This document shows, one piece after another, positions 6,301-13,406 of a stretch of 24,644 bases of DNA (positions are counted from its first letter, which is position 1; each line of letters begins with the position of its first letter). The notes beneath the pieces are model-generated. The model had not been told where the DNA came from. It did no database searches and worked only from the letters and a program-made list of their open reading frames with translations. The position numbers and the translations under genes are program-made. The DNA comes from a bacterium. Its GTDB lineage: Bacteria > Latescibacterota > Latescibacteria > Latescibacterales > Latescibacteraceae. The stretch is taken from positions 1-24,644 of the forward strand of contig JAJFUH010000151.1 of assembly GCA_021372535.1 (NCBI GenBank), written 5' to 3'.

Positions 6301-7983
6301 ATGTCCTATATCGTAACCGCCAGAAAATGGCGACCACAGTTTTTCCGTGATGTCATTTCCCAGAAGCATGTCACCGAGACGCTCAAAAATGCCATCAAGA
6401 GTGGCCGTGTCGGCCATGCGTATCTGTTCAGCGGCCCACGCGGGGTGGGTAAGACCACGGTGGCCCGGATTTTCGCCAAGGCGCTCAACTGCATCCATGG
6501 ACCTGCCGAGGAGCCGTGCAACGTCTGCGAAAACTGTGTGAGCATCCAGTCCGGCGCTTCCATGGATGTGCAGGAGCTGGACGGCGCTTCGCACAACAGT
6601 GTGGATGATGCCCGCGACCTCATCTCCAACATCGGGTATCATTCGACGCAGTGCCGGTACAAGATGTATATCATCGATGAAGTCCATATGCTTTCACGGG
6701 AAGCGTTCAACGCGCTCCTGAAAACACTCGAGGAGCCCCCCTCGAATGTCATCTTCGTTTTTGCCACCACCGAGCCGCATAAAATTCCGGTCACTATACT
6801 GTCACGGTGCCAGCGGTTTGATTTCCACCGTCTTTCGGTCCATGAAATCGCGGGGAAAATCAGGACTATCGCCGAAGCCGAGTCCATCGGAATCGACGAT
6901 TCCTCGGTGATGCTCATCGCCCGGCGGGCAACCGGCGCCATGCGTGACGCCGAGAGTATCCTCGAACAGCTCAGGGCTTCGCGGGGGACGGATATAACGA
7001 TTGGTGATGTCACCGAGGTTCTCGGTATCGCCGACCGTGAGATTTTTTTCAGGATTGTCGAGCGGTGCCATGAGCAGGATACCGCCGGTGTCCTCGGGCT
7101 GTTTACCGCATATTATGACGGGGGCGGCGACCTCAAGGAATTCGTCGAGGGGCTGCTCGGTCATCTCCGCGATATGCTCTATTCCCGTTTCGAGGGCGGG
7201 CTCGATCAGATCACCCTGTCGGATGACATGCGGCTCAGAATCAGGGAGCAGTCGGAATGGTTCCACCAGGGCGACCTTGTCAGGATGATACAGGTTGTGA
7301 CCGATACGGAATCCTCTCTTGCCTATGCGGTGATACCCACGCTTCGTATCGAAATGGCTCTCGTCCGCATGGCGAGCATGGAAACCACAGTGCAGCTCAA
7401 GAGTCTTTTCGACATGCTCGGCGGTGCGAAAGCCGCCGGACAGCCTGCGGGAGTACCTCCGGTGCCCACGGCGCGGGCATCCTCGGCCTACGGGGAAAAA
7501 CCGTCCGCGAAAAGTTCCGGGTTTGATGCAGCGGAAGCTGCCGGAGATTCGGAAGTTCCCGAATATACCATGGATCCGGGGTATTCCGATGATGAGGAAC
7601 CCGAATGTCTCAGTGTCGAACCCGCGATCGGTTCCATCAGGAGCAGCTGGAGAGCGATTACCGACCGTATCGGCTCGGTGAAACCGGGAGTGAGCCCTTC
7701 TCTTGCGGTAAGCGAACCCGAATCGTTCGATAACGGGAAACTGACCCTGGCGTTTGAATCGGGGCATGAATTTCACCGTAAAACGGTCGAATCGAATGCG
7801 TCCGCTCTTGAAGAAATTTTCGGAGCTATCGTGGGTACACCAGTGAAAATCGCATGTTATGTGCGTCATGCCGACAGTAAAAAAAAAGTGACCGAGGTTG
7901 ATGATCTTATAAAACGGGAGCCTGTTGTCGGCGATATTCTCAGGCGTTTTGACGGTGAGATCAACGGCTCATGGAGGGAGTGA
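6301..7983 (+). CDS. dnaX: DNA polymerase III subunit gamma/tau (clamp loader)
   Basis: This is the ATPase of the clamp loader that opens and loads the sliding clamp and, as tau, ties the loader to the polymerase. The 560-residue product begins with the classic MSYIVTARKWRPQFF, has Walker A GPRGVGKT (45-52), zinc ligands C64, C73, C76 and C79, Walker B IIDEVH (124-129) and the SRC motif (168-170). A low-complexity linker around residues 375-445 separates the loader core from the C-terminal tau region. The start is fixed by homology although no good ribosome site precedes it. Codons 527-529 are a run of nine A's (7879-7887) after which both other frames stop at once, so slippage could yield a shorter form. 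ybaB starts one base past the stop. Confidence 0.97.
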   Translation: MSYIVTARKWRPQFFRDVISQKHVTETLKNAIKSGRVGHAYLFSGPRGVGKTTVARIFAKALNCIHGPAEEPCNVCENCVSIQSGASMDVQELDGASHNSVDDARDLISNIGYHSTQCRYKMYIIDEVHMLSREAFNALLKTLEEPPSNVIFVFATTEPHKIPVTILSRCQRFDFHRLSVHEIAGKIRTIAEAESIGIDDSSVMLIARRATGAMRDAESILEQLRASRGTDITIGDVTEVLGIADREIFFRIVERCHEQDTAGVLGLFTAYYDGGGDLKEFVEGLLGHLRDMLYSRFEGGLDQITLSDDMRLRIREQSEWFHQGDLVRMIQVVTDTESSLAYAVIPTLRIEMALVRMASMETTVQLKSLFDMLGGAKAAGQPAGVPPVPTARASSAYGEKPSAKSSGFDAAEAAGDSEVPEYTMDPGYSDDEEPECLSVEPAIGSIRSSWRAITDRIGSVKPGVSPSLAVSEPESFDNGKLTLAFESGHEFHRKTVESNASALEEIFGAIVGTPVKIACYVRHADSKKKVTEVDDLIKREPVVGDILRRFDGEINGSWRE

Positions 7984-7984
7984 A

Positions 7985-8320
7985 ATGACCAAGGGATTCG
8001 GTAATATGGGCAATATGATGAAGCAGGCGCAGAAACTGCAGAAACAGATGCTTGAGATGCAGGAGGAGCTTGCGAAGAAAACCGTTGAGGGATCATCCGG
8101 CGGCGGCATGGTCAAGGTGATAGCGAACGGCCAGCAGGAAATTCTCGAGGTCAAAATCGACCCGGAAGTCGTTGATCCCGGGGATATCGAGCTTCTGGAA
8201 GACCTCATCGTCGCGGCAATCGCCAATGCCCGTGACAACGCTAAATCAATGATGGAAGCCGAGATGGGCAAACTCCTTCCGGGGGGAATATCGGGTCTCG
8301 GTATTCCCGGGCTTGGATGA
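7985..8320 (+). CDS. ybaB: YbaB/EbfC family nucleoid-associated protein
   Basis: The 111-residue product is the small DNA-binding YbaB/EbfC protein, which forms a dimer shaped like tweezers and is linked to nucleoid structure and possibly recombination. Signatures are the N-terminal helix MMKQAQKLQKQMLEMQEEL, then G-rich VKVIANGQQEILEVKIDPEV, then the C-terminal LEDLIVAAIANARDNAK helix. ATG 7985 is chosen because GGAGGG lies just before it, two bases after the dnaX stop. It is sandwiched between dnaX and recR, the arrangement found across many bacteria, suggesting co-transcription. Confidence 0.95.
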   Translation: MTKGFGNMGNMMKQAQKLQKQMLEMQEELAKKTVEGSSGGGMVKVIANGQQEILEVKIDPEVVDPGDIELLEDLIVAAIANARDNAKSMMEAEMGKLLPGGISGLGIPGLG

Positions 8321-8324
8321 AACT

Positions 8325-8942
8325 ATGCAGGAACAGGGTGTTTTTAACACGCTCGTTGAGAAACTGGCAGACCTGCCCGGTATCGGCATTAAAACGGCGC
8401 AGCGGCTTGCCTTTCATATCATGAAGCTGAGCCGCGAAGAAGCGCTCGGGCTTGCCCGTGCCATCGAGGACGTGAAGAACAGGGTGACCCATTGTTCGGG
8501 ATGCTTCAACCTGACCGAGGAAGACCCCTGTCCGATCTGCTCCGACATGCGCCGTGACCGCTCGGTCATCTGCGCGGTGGAAAATCCTTCCGATGTCAAC
8601 GCAATCGAGAAATCCGGTGTGTTTCGCGGCGTGTACCATGTGCTCGGCGGAGCGCTGTCTCCGCTCGATAACATCGGCCCCGATGATATCCGGATCAGGG
8701 AGCTCGAAAAGCGGCTCGACGGCTCGGTCAGGGAAGTCATCGTTGCAACGAATCCGACAGTCGAGGGCGAAACGACCGCCAGTTACATCGCCGATCGGCT
8801 TGCACGGTCGGGTGTCCGTGTTACCCGTATCGCCCGCGGGCTTCCTGTCGGCGGAGATCTGGAGCTGGCGGACAAGGTGACCCTGGCGCGCTCGCTCGAG
8901 GGCCGTCTGGATATTCTCAGAAATCCGGAAAATCAGCCATGA
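8325..8942 (+). CDS. recR: Recombination mediator RecR
   Basis: RecR forms a ring that, with RecO (and RecF), loads RecA on gaps coated with single-strand-binding protein. The 205-residue product has the N-terminal helix-hairpin-helix (LADLPGIGIKTAQRLAFHI, about 14-32), a Cys4 zinc finger at C57, C60, C69 and C72, and the Toprim domain from about residue 79 (VICAVENPSD) through NPTVEGETTASY, ending in the GLPVGGDLELAD Walker-like region. ATG 8325 is preferred over TTG 8313, because GGATGA precedes it and the latter would overlap ybaB. The stop overlaps the pgsA start, so translation is probably coupled. Confidence 0.95.
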   Translation: MQEQGVFNTLVEKLADLPGIGIKTAQRLAFHIMKLSREEALGLARAIEDVKNRVTHCSGCFNLTEEDPCPICSDMRRDRSVICAVENPSDVNAIEKSGVFRGVYHVLGGALSPLDNIGPDDIRIRELEKRLDGSVREVIVATNPTVEGETTASYIADRLARSGVRVTRIARGLPVGGDLELADKVTLARSLEGRLDILRNPENQP

Positions 8943-9556
8943 ACGATAAACGGGAAGTTCATTCCATTAAAGCGGGAGTGATGAATCCGGCCAACCTGCT
9001 GACGATGCTGAGAATCCTCCTGGTTCCCCTCTATCTGTGGCTTTTCGCCGAGGGCTCGTGGATTACCTCCGTGCTCGCTCTTATCGTTTTCGTAACAGCC
9101 GCGATAACCGACCTCTATGACGGGAAGCTGGCGCGGAAGAGGAAAGAGGTTACAAAACTCGGCAAATTCATGGACCCGCTCGCCGATAAAATCCTCGTGA
9201 TCGGCGCGCTCGTCCAGTTCTGGTTCATGGGGCTCGTCAATTTCTGGCTCGTCGGCGTGATTATTGTAAGGGATATCTGGGTTACCATAATGCGGGTCAG
9301 GGCGATTATAAGCGGGACGGAGCTCAAAACCTCCGGGGATGCAAAGCTCAAGACGACTATTCAGCTCACCGTGATAATAACCATCATCGTTTTTTATGGC
9401 GCCCGGATTATCGCTCTTCATCTGGGATATTCAGGGCCGTGGATCAGCATTTCCGGATTCCGTACCTTTTTTGATGTGCTGGTCGGTATAGCGGTGGTAT
9501 TCACACTGTATTCCTGGATCAAATATCTCTTTGCCGGAAATCCGGCAAAAGCATGA
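8939..9556 (+). CDS. pgsA: CDP-diacylglycerol-glycerol-3-phosphate 3-phosphatidyltransferase
   Basis: This inner-membrane enzyme makes phosphatidylglycerophosphate from CDP-diacylglycerol and glycerol-3-phosphate, the first committed step to phosphatidylglycerol. The 205-residue product carries the CDP-alcohol phosphatidyltransferase signature with D58, D61-G62, A65-R66, G75, D79 and D83, and several membrane helices around it. The ATG overlaps the recR stop (ATGA). Homologues usually begin at 'MNPANLLTMLRI', which is residue 15 here and also has GGGAGTG in front (ATG 8981), so the true start could be there. pgpA, the next enzyme in the pathway, follows after about 200 bases. Confidence 0.93.
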   Translation: MNDKREVHSIKAGVMNPANLLTMLRILLVPLYLWLFAEGSWITSVLALIVFVTAAITDLYDGKLARKRKEVTKLGKFMDPLADKILVIGALVQFWFMGLVNFWLVGVIIVRDIWVTIMRVRAIISGTELKTSGDAKLKTTIQLTVIITIIVFYGARIIALHLGYSGPWISISGFRTFFDVLVGIAVVFTLYSWIKYLFAGNPAKA

Positions 9557-9755
9557 TACTTGTGAAGGCTGAACGCTGAATCTTTAAATGTGTATTGGTT
9601 TGAGAAATTTACGGTCGGATACGGGAATAATTATTTCACCACATAGCTTTTGTTACGGCAATCCGTCATACATGCTTCGGCCTCCTGTCTCCTGACCTCT
9701 TTTTTATCCGGTATATATATTCCAAAGATTATTCACACTCCATGACGGGAAAACG

Positions 9756-10268
9756 GTGGGTATACTGAAAAAATCCGTGACCGCTGAACAGGAACTCACC
9801 GGCGGGGGATTCGGAGGCTTTGCGGCGCGGTTTACGGCGAGCGGGATGTATATCGGCTATGTGCCATGGGCGCAGGGTACGGCCGGTTCGCTCTGGGGCC
9901 CGCTTCTCTACCTGCTCGTTCCCGTAGGCGCGTTGAAATGGTTATGGCTGGGTACACCGGCGCTTTTTCTTTTGGGTGTCTGGGCTTCGGGGAAATGCGA
10001 AGGGTACTGGGGCCATGATCCCGGCAGAGTGGTGATCGACGAGGTTGTCGGGATGCTTGTGACGCTTTCCTTTCTCACCCTGTCGTATACGGGTCTCGCT
10101 GCGGGATTTGTGCTTTTCAGGATCGCCGATATTTTCAAGCCATCCCCCGTGCGGCTGGCGGAGAAGCTGCCGGGCGGCTGGGGAGTGATGGCGGATGATG
10201 TTCTGGCGGGGATATATGCCAATCTGACGCTGCGCCTTTTCATACACTTTTTTCCGGGGATTCTGTGA
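9756..10268 (+). CDS. pgpA: Phosphatidylglycerophosphatase A
   Basis: PgpA removes the phosphate from phosphatidylglycerophosphate to give phosphatidylglycerol, completing the step begun by PgsA. The 170-residue membrane protein shows the family's YVPWAQGTAGSLWG near residue 35, HDPGRVVIDEVVGM around 87-100, FRIADIFKPSP, and GGWGVMADDVLAGIYAN near the C-terminus; the acidic residues in these loops coordinate Mg2+. The start is GTG 9756 with a weak ACGGGA upstream. The 199-base gap after pgsA holds no gene and no clear terminator, so a separate promoter is possible but not evident. Its stop overlaps the cinA start. Confidence 0.93.
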   Translation: MGILKKSVTAEQELTGGGFGGFAARFTASGMYIGYVPWAQGTAGSLWGPLLYLLVPVGALKWLWLGTPALFLLGVWASGKCEGYWGHDPGRVVIDEVVGMLVTLSFLTLSYTGLAAGFVLFRIADIFKPSPVRLAEKLPGGWGVMADDVLAGIYANLTLRLFIHFFPGIL

Positions 10269-11491
10269 CTCCTGTAATCGAAATTATCGTTGTCGGGAAT
10301 GAAATTCTTTCGGGACGCACGATCGACTGCAACGCCGCGTACCTGATCGATACTCTCATGAAAGCCGGATTCCCTGTAAGGCATGTCAGCGTTGTGGGGG
10401 ATTACATTCCGGATATTTCCGTGGCGTTCCGTACCGCGCTGGAACGGTCGGATGTGACGCTCGCCACCGGGGGTCTGGGACCGACATCGGACGATGTGAC
10501 CGTTCAGGCCCTTGCGGAGGCTTTCGGCCGCGAGCTTGTGCTCGATGAAGAGGTTCTGGGAAGAATCGAGGCTCTTTTCAGGCGGCGCAAGTGGTTCATG
10601 AGCGAGTCGAATAAAAAGCAGGCCCTGATTCCGACCGGCGCCGTTCCCCTTGTCAACCCCATCGGTACAGCGCCCGGAATTTCACTGGAATTGAACGGCC
10701 ATGTTGTGTATCTTATGCCCGGTGTCCCCAACGAGATGCGGCTGATGTTCGATCAGGAAGTGCTGCCGCTGATTCGGGACGGATATGAGTCTTCGAAGGC
10801 TGAAACCGCGACGGTTCATGTCACGGGTATATCGGAATCGGGGCTCTACGAACGTATCGGGATTCTGCCCGGAGCTCGTGAGGCATTCAGCTATTATCCC
10901 GGCCCCGAAGGTATTGCCGTTGTCATACGGACTGAGGAAAATGCTCCGATGAGCGCTTCCGCTCTGAGTGACGAGATTGTTGCCATACTCGGCGATCTCG
11001 TTTATTCGACCGGCGGCGAAAGCATGGAGAAGGTCGTCGGGGATATGCTCGTCGGAAATGGCCTCACCATCGGGATAGCCGAATCGTGCACTGGCGGGCT
11101 TGTCACTCACCGTCTCACGAACGTTCCCGGATCGTCGGCCTATCTGCTGGCGGGTCTCGTGACCTATTCGAACGAATCGAAATGCTCCGTGCTGGGTGTC
11201 GATCCCGGTCTCATCGGGTCCCATGGCGCGGTATCGGCTGAAGTTGCCGGCGCCATGGCCGAAGGAGTGCGGAATGTTACGGGTGCTGATATAGGGCTTT
11301 CGACAACCGGGATAGCAGGTCCCGGCGGCGGAAGCGACGAGAAACCTGTGGGGCTTTTGTATGCGGGGATTTCGACTGTATACGGAACGGAGACAAAAAA
11401 GTTGCAATTTGTGGTAGATCGGCTTATTAATAAGAGTAGAATGTCACAGGCTGTATTGGATATATTACGACTTCATCTGAAAAAGAGATAA
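10265..11491 (+). CDS. cinA: CinA: competence/damage-inducible protein, NMN deamidase
   Basis: The 408-residue product has an N-terminal molybdopterin-binding-like (COG1058) domain with VGNEILSGRTIDCNA and ATGGLGPTSDDVT, and a C-terminal PncC domain with IGIAESCTGGLVTHRL, where Ser274 is the expected catalytic serine, and STTGIAGPGGGSDEKPVGL. The PncC domain turns nicotinamide mononucleotide into nicotinic acid mononucleotide for NAD recycling; in the full-length family the N-terminal domain can be an ADP-ribose pyrophosphatase. The GTG start overlaps the pgpA stop (GTGA), and thpR follows after eight bases. Its placement near recA repeats the cinA-recA link known in Streptococcus and Deinococcus. 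Confidence 0.95.
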   Translation: MTPVIEIIVVGNEILSGRTIDCNAAYLIDTLMKAGFPVRHVSVVGDYIPDISVAFRTALERSDVTLATGGLGPTSDDVTVQALAEAFGRELVLDEEVLGRIEALFRRRKWFMSESNKKQALIPTGAVPLVNPIGTAPGISLELNGHVVYLMPGVPNEMRLMFDQEVLPLIRDGYESSKAETATVHVTGISESGLYERIGILPGAREAFSYYPGPEGIAVVIRTEENAPMSASALSDEIVAILGDLVYSTGGESMEKVVGDMLVGNGLTIGIAESCTGGLVTHRLTNVPGSSAYLLAGLVTYSNESKCSVLGVDPGLIGSHGAVSAEVAGAMAEGVRNVTGADIGLSTTGIAGPGGGSDEKPVGLLYAGISTVYGTETKKLQFVVDRLINKSRMSQAVLDILRLHLKKR

Positions 11492-11499
11492 GAACTGCT

Positions 11500-12069
11500 A
11501 TGAGAACGTTTGTTGCTGTAGAGATTCCGGGAGACATTCAGGAAAAAATCGGAGCGTACATCGATTCGATTCGCGGTACGTTCAGACACGTAAAATGGGT
11601 GGTCCCTCAAAATATCCATTTTACCATAAAATTTCTCGGTGAGGTGCATGAACCAAAACTCAAGAACCTGAGAGACTGTATTGCCGCCACCGCTTCCGAG
11701 TTCGGACCGTTTGAGGTCGGGCTTAACGGTATTGGTTATTTCCCATCCGAAAAGCGCCCGAGAGTTGTCTGGATAGGCGCCGATGGCGGGACGGATTATC
11801 TGCTCGAAGTGTTTCAGACGCTCGAAAACTGTCTTGAAAGAGTCGGCTTCGACCGTGAGGAAAGAACATTCTCTCCCCATCTGACCATCGGACGGGCTAA
11901 AAAAGATAAGAAAGTCGTAACCCCGGACAACCTGCCGGAATTCGAGCCGGTCAGGTTTGAGGTTTCCACGCTGGCGCTTATGAAAAGCACTCTGACACCG
12001 GACGGGCCGATTTACGAGAGGGCGTTCGAATGCGGGCTGTCGAAGGTGTCATGTTCGGATAGTGTCTGA
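11500..12069 (+). CDS. thpR: RNA 2',3'-cyclic phosphodiesterase (LigT/ThpR)
   Basis: This is a 2H-phosphoesterase that opens 2',3'-cyclic phosphate RNA ends. The 189-residue product has both catalytic H-x-T motifs, HFT (40-42, in NIHFTIKFLG) and HLT (127-129, in FSPHLTIGR), spaced as in the family. A purine-rich AAGAGATAAG precedes ATG 11500. It follows cinA closely and is closed by a good terminator, so it is probably the last gene of the pgpA-cinA-thpR unit. In Deinococcus radiodurans cinA, ligT and recA form one operon; here recA is separated by about 290 bases. Confidence 0.93.
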   Translation: MRTFVAVEIPGDIQEKIGAYIDSIRGTFRHVKWVVPQNIHFTIKFLGEVHEPKLKNLRDCIAATASEFGPFEVGLNGIGYFPSEKRPRVVWIGADGGTDYLLEVFQTLENCLERVGFDREERTFSPHLTIGRAKKDKKVVTPDNLPEFEPVRFEVSTLALMKSTLTPDGPIYERAFECGLSKVSCSDSV

Positions 12070-12084
12070 AACCGAATTGTGCAA

Positions 12085-12114
12085 AAAATCACTTTTTGAT
12101 ACAGAAGTGATTTT
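12085..12114 (+). terminator. Terminator after thpR
   Basis: AAAATCACTT (12085-12094) pairs perfectly with AAGTGATTTT (12105-12114) around a 10-base loop, ending in a short T-run, 15 bases past the thpR stop. Confidence 0.7.
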
Positions 12115-12190
12115 ACGAAATACGATTTACGATTTGAAACCTTTGAAATAATTATGAGCAACATGCTCGAATGCACGATATAATGTTTTC

Positions 12191-12312
12191 TTCCCTCTCC
12201 AGTTTACGGGAGAGAGATCGGGAGTGAGGGTAATACGATAACTTGCCCTTATTCCTGACCTTTCTCTCATACAGAAGAGAAGGGAAATAATGACCATTAT
12301 CCGAATTATTTC
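12191..12312. promoter_or_regulatory. Structured intergenic region upstream of recA
   Basis: CTCTCC/GGAGAG forms a hairpin (12195-12200 with 12209-12214). TTCCCTCTCC near 12191 is mirrored imperfectly by GAGAAGGGAAA near 12278-12287. A perfect inverted repeat GAAATAAT/ATTATTTC (12284-12291 and 12305-12312) encloses a second one, ATAATG-AC-CATTAT. I find no match to known LexA boxes (CTGT-N8-ACAG, GAAC-N4-GTTC or GTTC-N7-GTTC) and no clear -35/-10. A role in recA control is possible but unproven. Confidence 0.35.
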
Positions 12313-12359
12313 AAAGGCTCACCATAAATCATTTCTCAGGGTATGAAAGGGGATCGGGC

Positions 12360-13406
12360 GTGCAAAAGAATTCTGGTGATGTCAATAAGGAAAGAGCTGT
12401 CGAGCTGGCCATCGGTCAGATCGAGAAACAGTTCGGCCGCGGTTCCATCATGAAACTGGGCGACGATTCCATGAAGGTGGAAGCTGTCGTGATTCCCTCC
12501 GGCTCGCTTGCGCTCGATGCTGCGCTCGGTATTGGTGGTTTCCCGCGGGGACGGGTTGTCGAGCTCTTCGGTCCGGAATCTTCCGGAAAAACCACCCTGG
12601 CGCTCAGTATCGTTGCAAATGCCCAGCGTATGGGCGGTTATGCGGCATACATCGATGCTGAGCACGCGCTCGATTCTGCATATGCGAGGACCATGGGAGT
12701 GGATGTCGATAACCTGCTTATCAGCCAGCCGGACTGCGGAGAGGATGCCCTCGAAATCTCCGACACGCTTATCCGGTCGGGCGCTATCGACGTCATCGTG
12801 ATCGATTCGGTTGCGGCGCTTGTCCCGAGAGCCGAGCTCGAAGGCGAGATGGGGGATGCCCATGTCGGTCTCCAGGCCCGTCTCATGAGTCAGGCGCTCA
12901 GGAAGCTTACCGGCCATATTTCACGCTCCAACACATGCGTCATATTCATCAACCAGATCCGCATGAAGATCGGGGTGATGTTCGGTAATCCCGAAACCAC
13001 GACGGGCGGCAATGCGCTGAAATTCTATTCCTCGGTGAGGGTCGATATCAGGCGTGTCGCGACCCTGAAAGAGCGCGAGGAGGCCATCGGCATGCGCGCC
13101 AAGGTTAAAGTGGTTAAAAACAAGCTCGCAACACCGTTCAGAACAGCCGAATTCGATATCATGTTTGATGGCACCGGGATAAGCGCCGAGGGCGATGCCA
13201 TCGATATAGGCAGCGAGATCGATATCATCGCGAAATCCGGCACCTGGTTTTCGTACGAAAATGAACGCCTCGGTCAGGGCAGGGAGAATGTCCGGGCTTT
13301 CCTCCGCGAGCATCGTGATATCCGCGACCGCATCATTGCACAGATAAGAGAAAAAATGGGTTTGAAGCCTGTTACCGAGAAGAAGAAGGACGATAAGAAT
13401 TTATGA
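12360..13406 (+). CDS. recA: Recombinase RecA
   Basis: RecA coats single-stranded DNA, drives strand exchange and triggers SOS self-cleavage of LexA-type repressors. The 348-residue product has Walker A GPESSGKT (71-78), [12 protein letters not shown], and loops L1/L2 around [21 protein letters not shown]. Length and ending are normal. The start is GTG 12360 with AAAGGGGAT seven bases upstream. The stop overlaps the alaS start (ATGA), so alaS is likely translated from the same message. There is no recX between recA and alaS, unlike many proteobacteria. Regulation by an SOS operator could not be confirmed. Confidence 0.98.
   Translation: MQKNSGDVNKERAVELAIGQIEKQFGRGSIMKLGDDSMKVEAVVIPSGSLALDAALGIGGFPRGRVVELFGPESSGKTTLALSIVANAQRMGGYAAYIDAEHALDSAYARTMGVDVDNLLISQPDCGEDALEISDTLIRSGAIDVIVIDSVAALVPRAELEGEMGDAHVGLQARLMSQALRKLTGHISRSNTCVIFINQIRMKIGVMFGNPETTTGGNALKFYSSVRVDIRRVATLKEREEAIGMRAKVKVVKNKLATPFRTAEFDIMFDGTGISAEGDAIDIGSEIDIIAKSGTWFSYENERLGQGRENVRAFLREHRDIRDRIIAQIREKMGLKPVTEKKKDDKNL

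Noticed and set aside
6802-7869. A 355-codon open frame on the minus strand
   Set aside because: It is antisense to dnaX, with histidine- and arginine-rich content and no recognisable domain.
12100-12359. LexA box before recA
   Set aside because: No CTGT-N8-ACAG, GAAC-N4-GTTC or GTTC-N7-GTTC pattern is present; the palindromes there do not fit known LexA sites.
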